Source: Amoebophrya sp. A120 (taxonomy: Eukaryota; Sar; Dinophyceae; Syndiniales; Amoebophryaceae). Taken from it: a stretch of DNA of 64,000 nucleotides. The stretch's first letter is position 1. Each line of letters begins with the position of its first letter. This document shows, in pieces, positions 44,701 through 54,800 of this stretch. The notes beneath the pieces are model-generated. The model was given only the letters and a program-made list of their open reading frames with translations. It was not told the DNA's origin and did not search any database. The position numbers were made by a program, and so were the translations under genes. The stretch lies in the NCBI GenBank assembly GCA_905178155.1, contig CAJINV010000002.1, positions 6,788,743-6,852,742 of the forward strand. The letters run 5' to 3'.

Positions 44701-47187
44701 AAATCAATCCGCAGATATTCCAGCTGAATGTCAGCTCCACGAAGCTGCTGGTCGTGGATATTAATGGTAGATACGTGGTTCTTCAGTAGCAGTTTCAGAA
44801 TTGTTGATCATGTTCGTTGATTTGCGCTCGTGCGCCAGCAGGACGACCACTGCCCCCTGTGTTCGTGATGCATACGACAGCAGCATTCGCATTCCTCATT
44901 TCCTCTTACCGTTACCAGGCATCCTCTCTCTCTACGATGTGGACAAGCGAAAAGGCCAAGTGACGCAGCTAGAATTCGAGCGGAAGGATGTGTGGGACGT
45001 AAAATGGGCCTCGGACAATCCGGATCTGTTTTGCTTTATGGAAAAGCAAAGAATGTACGTCGTCCGGGGGTCGCAGCCGGAGGAACCCGTTCTGTCGAAC
45101 GGCTACATCTGCGAGTTCAAGGATTTGGAAATCCGATCGGCATTAGTCGACGAACTAGTCCGGAATCCCGATACCGTGCCACAGAAATCCACGATAATTA
45201 TGGATTTCGAAACGAAGTCTCTACGGGACACGCGGGACATTTTGACGAAGTTATCAAATTTGAAGGACGCCTTTCAATACGTAGAGGATAACCCGCATCC
45301 GAGATTATGGAGGTTATTGGCGGAAAATGCACTGGAATTGCTGGAGTTCCAGGTAGAATTGTGGTTTTCATCTTTTTGTGCATGACAAAGTGCACCATCC
45401 TCGAAGAAAAAATGCGGACGAGCAGCATAACATCAATTCCTATTCCACCTCCAAAATTCAGGTCGCCGAAAAGGCCTTCGTGAAATTCGAGGACTATTCC
45501 GGGATTCAGTTCGTGAAACGGCTCAAACTCCTGTCCGACAAGGTGAAGCAAAAAGCCGAGGTTTCCACCTACTTCCAGAAGTTCGACGAAGCGGAGGCAC
45601 TGTACCGGGAGATTGACAGGAGAGACCTCGCGATCGACCTGCGGTTGAAACTGGGCGACTGGTTCCGGGTGATCCAACTGGTCCAGGGGACGAACCAGAA
45701 CGAGAATTTGTTGCAAGAAGCCTACAGTTCGATCGGCGATTACTACGCGGACAGATCGAAGTGGTCTCACGCAGCGCAGTACTACAACAAAGCCAGGAAC
45801 TACTCCTCGTTAGTCGAAGCGTACTACGCGCTGGAGGATTACGACAGCTTGCAGAAATTCATCCCAACCCTACCCGAAGGGGATCCGTTGCTGAAAAACA
45901 TCGCGGAAAAACTCATCTCCGTCGGGCTCTGTGACTACGGGGTCAAGGCCTATTTGCGGTTGAACGACGTGAAATCGGCCATCGACGCGTGTGTGTTGCT
46001 GAACGAGTGGCCTTTAGCTGTGGAATTGGCGAAAAAGGAAAATCTGTCCGAAGTGGAGGATTTACTGGCGAAATACGCGCAGTACTTCCTGGAGAAGAAC
46101 GACATGGCGAACAAAATCGAGGCGGTGCAGCTGTACCGGAAAGCGAATAAGTTCACGGAGGCCGCGAAGTGGCTGATGACCTTGGCGGACGAGATAAAAG
46201 CGTCGAGCATGCAGAAAAATCCGTCGAAGATGAAGAAAATCTACCTGCTCGCGGGCTTGGAACTAGAGAAGAAGAAGGACAAAGCGGTAGGGAATCGGGA
46301 GGAGCAGGCGAAGAAGATAAGGTATGTTTTTACTGTCAGTTGTGTCATCTTCTGCGTTGTTTCAGGATGTGGTCTACTGATGTCTCCTGTGCAAGAATTG
46401 CATGGCACTCAGAACAACCTGTGTAGTTGCCGAAACGACCGAAAAGTACGCAATCACAATCTACACCAGAACTTCCGCCGACAATTTTTCTGCCCTGACT
46501 GCCATGATGGACGTCGACGGGGAAATCGCGGTGGAAGATACCTCGTACCTGCAGCCCTTCCGCTACGCCGAGGCGTACCATCTCCTGATGCTCTGCCAGA
46601 AGCAAATCTACGAACACCAGTTGGAAAAAGCGCTCCGGACCGCAATCCGCCTAACCGACTATGAGGACGTGCTGGACACCAAAACCGTCTACTGCCTCGT
46701 CGCCCTGACCGCGTTCCAGTCCAAGTACTTCCTCCAGTGCTCCCGCGCGTTCATGAAACTGCGGAAGTGCGACCCGAAGAAGTTCGAGGCGCTGGCTTTG
46801 CAGATCTTCCGGGTCCAAGCCCCGAGGGACCCGTCCAGCCGGATGGTTTCCTGCCCGGCGTGTAATGTACCAATGCACGATTGGATGATCCAGTGCCCGT
46901 CTTGCTCCCACAAGCTCGCCTTTTGCGTCGCCAGCGGCCGGTCGATTTTCCCGAACCAGCCGGGCGGGGCGTTGGGGGTGGACGAGGTGATCGACTGCAA
47001 GACCTGCCACCGGAAAGCGTACGGCGCGGAGGCGCGCGGGCGGATAAGTTGCGCGTTCTGCCACACGAGAAGCACGGCGGTGTATGGCGGAGGGAGTGGG
47101 GGTGCTGGGCAGCAGATGGGACAGATGCAGTACGGAGGTATGTATGGAGGAGGCGGCGCGCAACAGATGAAGTTCACGACGAGTTGA
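38709..47187 (+). CDS. IFT121: Intraflagellar transport protein 121 (WDR35)
   Basis: Exons 38709-38825, 38961-39296, 39432-39674, 39792-40068, 43680-44408, 44560-44766, 44919-45352, 45462-46321 and 46413-47187 total 3978 nt (1325 aa), a little longer than the roughly 1170-1180 aa of animal WDR35. The N-terminus is near-diagnostic: [49 protein letters not shown] and [20 protein letters not shown]40 propellers are followed by TPR-like helices ([15 protein letters not shown]) and C-terminal zinc-binding pairs CPACN...CPSC and CKTC...CAFC. It is an IFT-A subunit for retrograde flagellar transport and membrane cargo entry. A Gly/Ala/Thr-rich insert in exon 5 is extra. One intron is an introner; the rest are GT-AG, one of 3.6 kb. 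Confidence 0.95.
39675..39786 (+). mobile_element. Introner, family E, open in frame
   Basis: 112 bp. TATCCACAGAAAAAAATCC pairs with GGGTTTTTTTCTGTGGATA; flanks CGCAG/CGCGG. Element plus flank is 117 nt with no stop, so unspliced RNA would add 39 residues in a WD40 loop. Confidence 0.9.
40277..40337 (+). repeat. 61-bp direct repeat, copy 1
   Basis: Starts CTACACGAGGACAGGAACTG and ends GGCACACCGTGG. An identical copy is at 41490-41550 and the first 50 bp recur at 43487-43536. Confidence 0.9.
40345..41489 (+). mobile_element. Insert unit in IFT121 intron, copy 1
   Basis: Lies between 61-bp repeats 1 and 2. Its first 142 bp (40345-40486) recur at 42748-42889 with about one mismatch, and its last 159 bp (41331-41489) recur at 43328-43486. 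The interior holds the GATCTCG arrays. No protein-coding capacity recognised. Confidence 0.65.
40679..40829 (+). repeat. 75-bp tandem repeat, two units, GATCTC-rich
   Basis: Units 40679-40753 and 40754-40829 both begin TGATCTCC and end GGCGGAAATTCA. Downstream, 40880-41000 is rich in the complement CGAGATCGG, so the two blocks can fold back on each other. Confidence 0.85.
41490..41550 (+). repeat. 61-bp direct repeat, copy 2
   Basis: Identical to 40277-40337. Followed by a different sequence (CTTCGTTCTCCCC). Confidence 0.9.
42748..43486 (+). mobile_element. Insert unit in IFT121 intron, copy 2, interrupted by gap
   Basis: Both edges match copy 1 (40345-40486 and 41331-41489). The 438 Ns stand where copy 1 has 844 bp, so the gap is probably too short. 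Confidence 0.7.
42890..43327. other. Assembly gap (438 N)
   Basis: A run of Ns inside the second repeat copy; the flanks are repeat sequence, which explains the failed assembly. Confidence 1.
43487..43536 (+). repeat. 61-bp direct repeat, copy 3 (first 50 bp)
   Basis: Matches the first 50 bp of 40277-40337, then diverges (CCGCCGGTGCG). Confidence 0.85.
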
Positions 47188-47642
47188 GGTCGTCGTGACA
47201 AGATGAAGAGCGTGGTGCAGTTTGACAGCATGCACATGCTGGGATGAGGAGCTACCCACTATCCATTTGCCAAACCGTTTCTTCTTCAGTTTCAGATTCA
47301 GTTTCAAATTAACGAGTAATATTCGATGCTGTGGTTTTTGGTGTAGAGGTTCATATTCTTATTCCAAGTTTGAGAGTTTTTACCATCATTTACAGGGATT
47401 TCGATATGATTATGCGAGCGTGCCCTCCACAGAAACGGGGGGGGGCCCGTGTCCGACGTAGGTTTTTTTTGAAAAGGACATCGACAACAGATGATTCAGG
47501 AAGCGACAAAGAAAATTATCAGAAACACGGAGCAAGGCGAATACTTGATCGTTCGTCTTTGCAGAGGTGTGTAATTTGTCTTTCGGTTTATATGCACGGT
47601 GTTAACTCAGAAGCACGCGGCGCTAAAAGTAAAAAAAATGAA
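47188..47642. other. Intergenic, left of the inverted-repeat element
   Basis: No gene supported; contains the 3' flank of IFT121. Confidence 0.5.
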
Positions 47643-48672
47643 ATTCAAACCAATTTCAAAAGTTTTAAATTTCTGGCTTCCCCCCTCGCTACAGAGCATG
47701 TATTTCGCGCAGCGTCTGGGATCGATTCAGGTCGATACTCGGACGCCCGGTCGCGGCCACTTGTGCTCAACATACTAGGTTCTCTTCGACAGTTCCCTAG
47801 TAGGTTGTGTCGCGTGGTGGATCTCGATTGCCTTCTTCACTTTCTTCCACTTGGAGTTCTTCAATTTCTGCACACGCTGCTAGGCAGTCGCAAATTGAAT
47901 TCCGCCCTGTCCGCGGGATAGAAAGCAGCTTTTTGCCCATTCCTTTGCCTCGATCTTTGGTAGATGGGAGCTTACGCGGTCTTATGGCGTGCTCCTCTGC
48001 TTCTATTTCTTTTTCTTGTTGTGCCTCCTTTCTTTGCCCCGGGTGTTGGTGCACCACGCCCGTGTCTGAGTTTAGCTTTCGTTATCGTGTCTGAGTTTAG
48101 CTTTCAGGGGAAATCTGATCCGAATTTGATCCGAAAACGGTCCGGACGTGGAATGTAGTATGCGGACCAAATTTGGACCAAATTTGGACCGGTTCCTGAC
48201 CAGATCTCGATCAACCATTTGAAATTGGTTGGAGGTCTCGATCAACCGTTTGAAATTGGTTCGAAATCTCGATCAACCGTTTGAAATTGGCCGGAGTCTC
48301 GATTACCCGTTTGAAATTCCCGATCACCGTTTGAAATCTCCGGCCGCCATGTGAATTCGCAGCCTGCCGGCGGCCGCCAAGCGGCGACTTTCGTCCGTCA
48401 GTAGTTGGCCTGCGGGCTTGTTAGCGGATTTGCCGGTCTCCCTTTAAGGTGTTTCGGAAAGATCGAGAGAGTGGTAGGCTAATGCGTGACGCCTCGTACA
48501 GATGGAGCGATCGGCCGCTCGGGTGAGTGGTCGCTCGGCGACCCATCGCGAATAAAACTCGCCTTGGCTGTCACCGTATGCATGCTCTGTTTCTTACATA
48601 TGTCAACAAAAATGATGAACACCCACCCACCCCTGCATGCAAAGTCTGAAACTTTTGAAATTGGTTTGAATT
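47643..48672. mobile_element. Non-coding element with 24-bp perfect inverted repeats
   Basis: The left arm 47643-47666 (AATTCAAACCAATTTCAAAA, then GTTT) is the exact complement of the right arm 48649-48672. The interior holds the 31-bp tandem repeats and a shorter tandem pair (CGTGTCTGAGTTTAGC at 48060 and 48086). No coding gene is seen. A MITE or foldback-type element is the natural reading. Confidence 0.65.
48204..48342 (+). repeat. About 31-bp tandem repeat, 4-5 units
   Basis: Unit contains TCTCGATCAACCGTTTGAAA followed by TTGG; units decay towards the right. The TTTGAAATTGGTT core is shared with the arms of the surrounding inverted-repeat element. Confidence 0.85.
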
Positions 48673-49534
48673 CCGTTAGAAAAGAAATTAGTGCTCGCTT
48701 GCTTTTGAGTTAACACGGTGGCCGCGTGCCAACACGCGCATATAGTAAGTGTGAAATGTAAGTGTACTCGTGACAAAGACAAACAAGTTTTAAAGTCCGA
48801 CGGTAGAATTTTTTTTTGAACGGCTTGAGCCACGGCTACTTGGCCCACCTGTATGATATATCATTTTGACGTCGTGACAAACCAACGGAAAGAGGAACCA
48901 AAGTGGTAGGCAGTCCCAGTATTTCTATTTGCTAAAATTTGTCCAGCTCAACATGAAACATAGAGTAAGAAGAAAATAAAGCAATCTCGCACGTCACACT
49001 ACGTAAATCCGGGGAGGAAAGCGAGCATTTCGTCGCTATTCCTGTCATATATCTAGAGTGAGGTTGCTTGTTGAGTTCAGATCAGCGACCGCTCTTTTTT
49101 CGGAATTTCCGTCCTTTGACGAGGGTCGTCTGGGCATTTCGTATATAAAGGGCGCGCTTTCAATTCCGGCTCTCTTGTTTCTCTGTGACTATCTACGGCT
49201 TCATGCTGCAACAACGCGCAGCGTTGGTTTACGTTAGCCATCGTGAGTGATATGAGTCTTTGTCTGTTGACCGCCACTACTGAGAGCACGAGGGCTATCG
49301 CAGTTTCTCTCGGTGGAAAAATAGCCACGCCTGGTACGAACTGAAAGCGATAGATGAGATCCTCGTTGTGGAGCGGTATGCCTTCTCCTGGCACAAAAGA
49401 GAGATGCTGATGCCTACAACTCATTTCTTTTTTTCTTTAGCTCGAGTTCTGATGAACAAAAAAAGTGCAACGTGATAGAACTTCGAGAATTTCGCTTTTT
49501 TTGCAGCGCTAAGCTCGCAGAAAAAAAAAACAAA
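48673..49534. other. Intergenic, right of the element
   Basis: No gene supported. An A-rich tract abuts the DNALI1 start codon. Confidence 0.5.
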
Positions 49535-50966
49535 ATGGTGGCTGACGAGAGACCGCGGGAGTCTCTCGTCAAGTACGACCCTCCGCTCGAGTTGGGACCC
49601 GCGAGCCAGAGCGGATCAACATCAGGTACATAAATTGAATTCATTTCTTGTGTATGCATCACAAACAAAGAGTAGACTGTATTCCTGAATGCAGGGAGAC
49701 GTCGCATGACAAAGAATCTCGTCTCTATCCGAACTGCTTACAAGGTAACAAACTCAAGCAGCAACTAAGCAAGAAGACGACTTTGCCACCAGTGGAGTTC
49801 AAGCCGCAATTGGAGGACATCCTGCACGCATTGCTGCCGCCAAGGTAGGACCACCAGGGAGTTTCTGCATGACTAATTCGTTTTCCTCCACGGCCACTCT
49901 ACATTGCGATTTTAACGATTTTTGCTTGCACGCTGTTCGTAAACGATGATGCGTGATAAAGTTCATGCGTCGACTTCTCTACCAAAATAATACAGGGAAT
50001 GGGTCGAGTCCGAGAGGAATATGATTCAGTACGTCAGCGCAGCACAGGCAACAAGATTAGACGTCATCCAGCTGCAGGAAGCCTTGGACCACAAGCTCAT
50101 GGAGAGGCAAGCACGAGAAACTGGTACAATCACTTACTTTCTTATATTGAAAATTGATTTTGTCATGCAGTTTCACTTTCACATTCACACGCAAATGCAA
50201 AAATACGAATACAACGACTTCGCATGCCAAAGCTCCTAGTAGAAGTGCTAGTCCTAGCTAAACGTAGTCGTCTTTTCCAATAACATTTTATCCAACTCGA
50301 GGTATCTGCCCGGTCCGAGAGGAACTCTATTCTCAGTGCTTCGACGAATTGATCCGACAAATCTGCATCAACTGCCCAGAAAGGTACTTTCTTACAAATT
50401 TTGTGGTACTGTCTGCTGCAATAGAACAATCGGCATTTCTTTGCGAAAATGCGTGGCGTACTAAAAAGGAAAAAATGTTGACTACCCAGGGGTCTCCTCC
50501 TTCTGCGAGTGCGGGACGAGTTGAGAATGACCATCGCCGCCTACCAGACCCTTTACAGCAGTTCAGTGACGTTCGGAACCAGGAAACAGCTCCAATCCGA
50601 GCAGGGAAAGGCAGACATGGAAACAACCTTAACGGACCTGGAGAAGAGTACTATTCATTATCATTTTTTGCATCACAGGTCTGAGTCTGAAGCTCCATGA
50701 CCATCGCCATGCGTTTTCTTCTACATGAGAGAAAGATAGAAACAAGTGGTGATTGCTTCCAATTCGTAAGAATACGTCAAAAACTCACAGAGAAAAAGTC
50801 GCTGGAGGCGCAGGTAGTGGAGCTGAAAAACCAGGCGGAGGCTATCGAGCGGCGGGAGGCTGAGAAGCGGGCCATCGAGGACCGCAAAAAGCGGGAGGAG
50901 ATCGAATTCCTGAAGCACCAGGGCCAGCACTTGGAGAGCTTCCTGAGCTCGGTGGAAAAGAACTAA
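49535..50966 (+). CDS. DNALI1: Axonemal dynein light intermediate chain p28 (DNALI1)
   Basis: Exons 49535-49625, 49745-49844, 49996-50122+1 (to 50123), 50302-50383, 50490-50647 and 50791-50966 total 735 nt (244 aa), near the usual 250-260. All five introns are canonical GT-AG. Diagnostic blocks: SLVKYDPPL at the N-terminus, LHALLPPREWVES, RLDVIQLQEALD, RQARETGICPVREELYSQC, FDELIRQICINCPERGLLLL and RMTIAAYQTLY. The C-terminal third is coiled coil (EAIERREAEKRAIEDRKK). It is a light chain of single-headed inner-arm dyneins in the flagellar axoneme, binding near actin and centrin. No introner. Confidence 0.96.
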
Positions 50967-51828
50967 AGTAGTGGATCACCAGTGGCGGTGATGTGGTCTT
51001 GCCGTTCTTAATACTCGTAGTGCTTCTGCTTCAGAAAGAAAATTGTTGTAATTCCATCAGTTTATTAAACTAATCGCTTTAGCAGTTACCAGTTAGCAGA
51101 AGCACGACACTAGCTAACAAAAACAATCACAAAAAATCACAGTCAGACGAGCACAATAGCAAAAGTTTAAGTTTCCTTTTCCAAAACAATAGCAGTTTTG
51201 TAGTATAAACATCATACGATTACGACCGAAAGCGAAAATTCAAGCGCAGTCACGGATTGCGTCGAACCAGCAAAAGTTTAAGTTTCCTTTTCCAAACCTG
51301 AAGTGCGAGAAAAAAGGGAGATGATACGCCTCTCTCCTCGACGAGGACCAAAATGCCTGAAGAATATCCTCGCACGACACTTATTTCACTTCCTCGAGCT
51401 TTTAAAGAACTTGCTTCTTGAACTTCGTCTCTCTTCCTATCAGACTTCTTTCTGCACTTCTATAGTACGACCTGTATACCATCGAAAGAAGAACAGGAAG
51501 ACCAAGACAATTTTTCACTCGTTGCGCGTGCGCCACGGACACGGTTCGCTGTGCTTGCTCTGGTGCTCGACATGGCCCGCAACCGCATCTGGGTTTTGCT
51601 ACGGGCTCTTGATGTTCGAACCATAAACAGAGTTTGTGCATAATAACTATGCCTGAAGGCCAACTTCGACGCACTACGGAATAAATCCAAAAGCAGGTCA
51701 AAATGACACAAAAAAGAGAGTAGAAGGCAGGGGTGTGAGTGCTTGCTTCTGAGGTTGACGTTGATGCACGATCAACAAACGCGAACATAAGATCGTAAGA
51801 ATCAAGGAGCACTACCACTAACATCATC
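50967..51828. other. Intergenic
   Basis: No gene supported. A word AAAAGTTTAAGTTTCCTTTT followed by CCAAA is repeated directly at about 51161 and 51270. Confidence 0.55.
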
Positions 51829-54800
51829 ATGTCGTCGTCCTCCTCAACATCGCGTCACCATCTGCCATCGCTTTTGCAAGACCCGAGTCTGCTACCGGCA
51901 GATGGAACAGATGACAAATCTCAACGTCAACGAGCGGAGAATTTCGGCTCGGAAGTTCTTGTCGCTCCAGGTAATCGGCCTTTCGTTTCGGGAACCAAAA
52001 CTGCTGCTGCTGCCGCCGAAGCCGAAGCCAATCCCAGAAGTGGAGGTGGTCGTGGAATCATTTCCAGCCAGCATCATGGGGAACCACTGCGGCCGCACCC
52101 CGGCCACCATCCCACCACTCCTTCGGGCCACGTCAATACCAGCTCCACCGCGCCCGGAATCGAGATGGACCTGCCCCTTCGCGAACTCAAGTGGGCAGCG
52201 ATTCTAGGCGTGTATGAAAACGCTGATGGCAGCAAACCAGGAGAGCAGGAGGAGAGGGAGAGAAGGGCGCTGAAGGACGTAAAGTTCACCGCAGTACCTC
52301 CGAGTAGCTCCGCGGGTGGTTCCACGTCCCGGCCAACGACAGCGCCAGTTGGTGGTGCAAGTGCTTCTGCTTCGCGGCCGAGCGTTGGCCCGCGGGCAAA
52401 AGCGAGGCAGACTGCTGCGGCTAGCAGGAGTACCACAACCACAACTACAACCACGCGTGGCGGAGGATTCCGGAGCACTACGAAGGCCCCTGCTTCTGCA
52501 GCGACCGAAACCTCCTCCCGAAAGATTGCTGCAAGCGTTTCTTCGCCCAAAATATTGACGAAAGCACCACATAATGCAACGAAGACTGATCCTAATTTAT
52601 TGGAAGCCACGTCGGCAGCGCAGCGGAAGTCCATCCAAATCAGCAGCATGGCCTCGCTGTTTGGGAACGACAAAGATCCATCAGCGCCGCGTGAAGGCTC
52701 AGCTGATCATGGTGTTGAGTTCGCAGAGGCAAGTTATGATGCGACGGCCACGTCGACAAAGCGTCATTCCGAGGACCTCGGCCTTTGGCATTTGAACGAT
52801 CGCGGTGTGAAGACAAAAAACGCATCGGAAAAGCGACTGACGTCACGGTTGCGTGGAATTTATCTCGGACAAGCAGCTGGTGAGAAGCAACTACAACGCG
52901 AACCGATTTCACAACAGAACGACCTGCAAAGTGGAGAAAGAGAAAGACCGTCCACCTCGCCTGCAAAGTTTCCCGCTCGAGTTGCTGCGAAGCTTTTCCT
53001 GGACCCGAGTGAGGAGAAGCAAGGTCTTGATAAGAAGAAGCTGAATCAAGCAAAGGCCACTGCCCAAGATGATGATGGGGCAGTAGCTGCAGACCATAGA
53101 ACAGAACTACAGCGTCGTCGAGGGCTCGAACTTCATGGCGGATTGGCACTAGCACGATCTGGCGAGTCAAAGGACGACGTAGATGCAGCTTCGTCAGCAC
53201 GGAACAACAAGAGCCCGAAAACTACATCAAGTCCGGCGTTTCGAATGAATAAATCTTCTTCGCCAACAAGCCGTGCGCGCTCGGCATCTCCGTCTTCTCC
53301 AAAGCATCATCATGTGAGACCGAATTCGCCAGGCCGCTTTCAAGTTCCGGTCAGTTCCCTAAATTCGCCGGGAACTTTTGAGCAAGGTGGCGAAGATCGA
53401 GATAACCGCGGGAGCAGCGCTTCACCATCACAGCCATCTACCACCTACCTCACCCGCGTTGCCGTTTTGAAACGGCAATTAGACCAAAACAAATTCTACA
53501 ACGCCAGTGATGTGCGAACTTGGCTGCTGGAGGACGAGGAAAACGCAAAGGCTTTGTTTCAAGATGAAAGTGATGGTCGAACAGAAAACTTCGTGCCAGG
53601 AGCGGAAAAATCGGGTGACGAGAATGACCACGACACGACATCACCCGAGCAAAAGACCGCTCGTCCCACCGACAAAAAGAAAGAGGAAGAGCAGCACTCC
53701 AAAACTACAACCCGACACCAAGAATCCACCTACCACGAGCTCGAGTCCGCCCTGCTAGCGGACCCGCGGAGTAACTTGCGGAAGAAGCTGGTGGATTTGC
53801 AATTACCGAACGAAAGCCTGGAAAAACTGAGCCGCATCCTGTTTGTGTACACCAACGGGCTGCATTCCGCGTTTAACTCCTTACTGGAGGATGCAAATAA
53901 ATCGTTTGCCGCACCAACGGGGACGGGAACCGGCGGACCAGGAAGCCCTAGAAGCACTGCTGCAGGAGCGTCGTCTACTGTCCTACCGGCTGGCCGACAC
54001 AATGAGGAAACACTAGGGCTTCTCTGGCGCGTGTATCTTGCGGCTCTGGACAAAACGGTAGGGGGCTTGGATTGCGGACCCGAAATTTCTTGGTTCGACA
54101 GAAATTTCGACTGGATCGTGAGCGAATTTCACGAGAAAGCGATGAATTCGCTGAAGGAACACGGTGCAAGAGCAGGTCACGAATCTTTCGAACAACACGA
54201 CACTGTTTTGGAGCGCCTGCTGGATCAGCAGTTCTTGAACGAAGCGAAGAGTACTGCGCCCAAGAAGACAACGAGAAAAGCGACTGTTTCACAACCCGAC
54301 GAGAAGATGGTGCCCGGTACAGCTGCTGTTGTCGGTGTGCCGACATCTTCTCCGAGTGCAGCTTCCGAGCAGGTAGCTGATGACAGCCAAGTAGGAACAA
54401 AGACTCTGACCTCCGCTGTTTCTGAAGACAGGAGTACTAAGGACCCCGGTGCGGAAAAACAAGATCCGCAACAACTTGGCAAACAAAGCGAAAAAGAAAC
54501 GAAAACAAGAAGTGCGACCACCCTTGATTCCGCTTCGGTGGGAGTATTAAATGCGAATAACGAGAAAGAGCAGCAGAAAAAGCAGAGCATCATCCTCCCG
54601 CTTTCCGCTTTTCTGAAGCAGGACGAGAAGAAGCGGATTTCCCAGTATGTGCAGAACGCAACCACGACTTTCCGCCAATTAGAGAACAAAATCGAGTCCC
54701 TGGAGCAAACGGTTTTCGAACTCGAAACAAAGGACTACGCCCTAGAAAATGATCAACTACAGACAAAAGTCGCCGAGTTGGAGAAAAAACTGCACGAAAC

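Noticed and set aside
50649-50774. Introner in the last intron of DNALI1
   Set aside because: No flank repeat and poor end pairing; a GT-AG intron 50648-50790 fits phase and matches the other introns of the gene.
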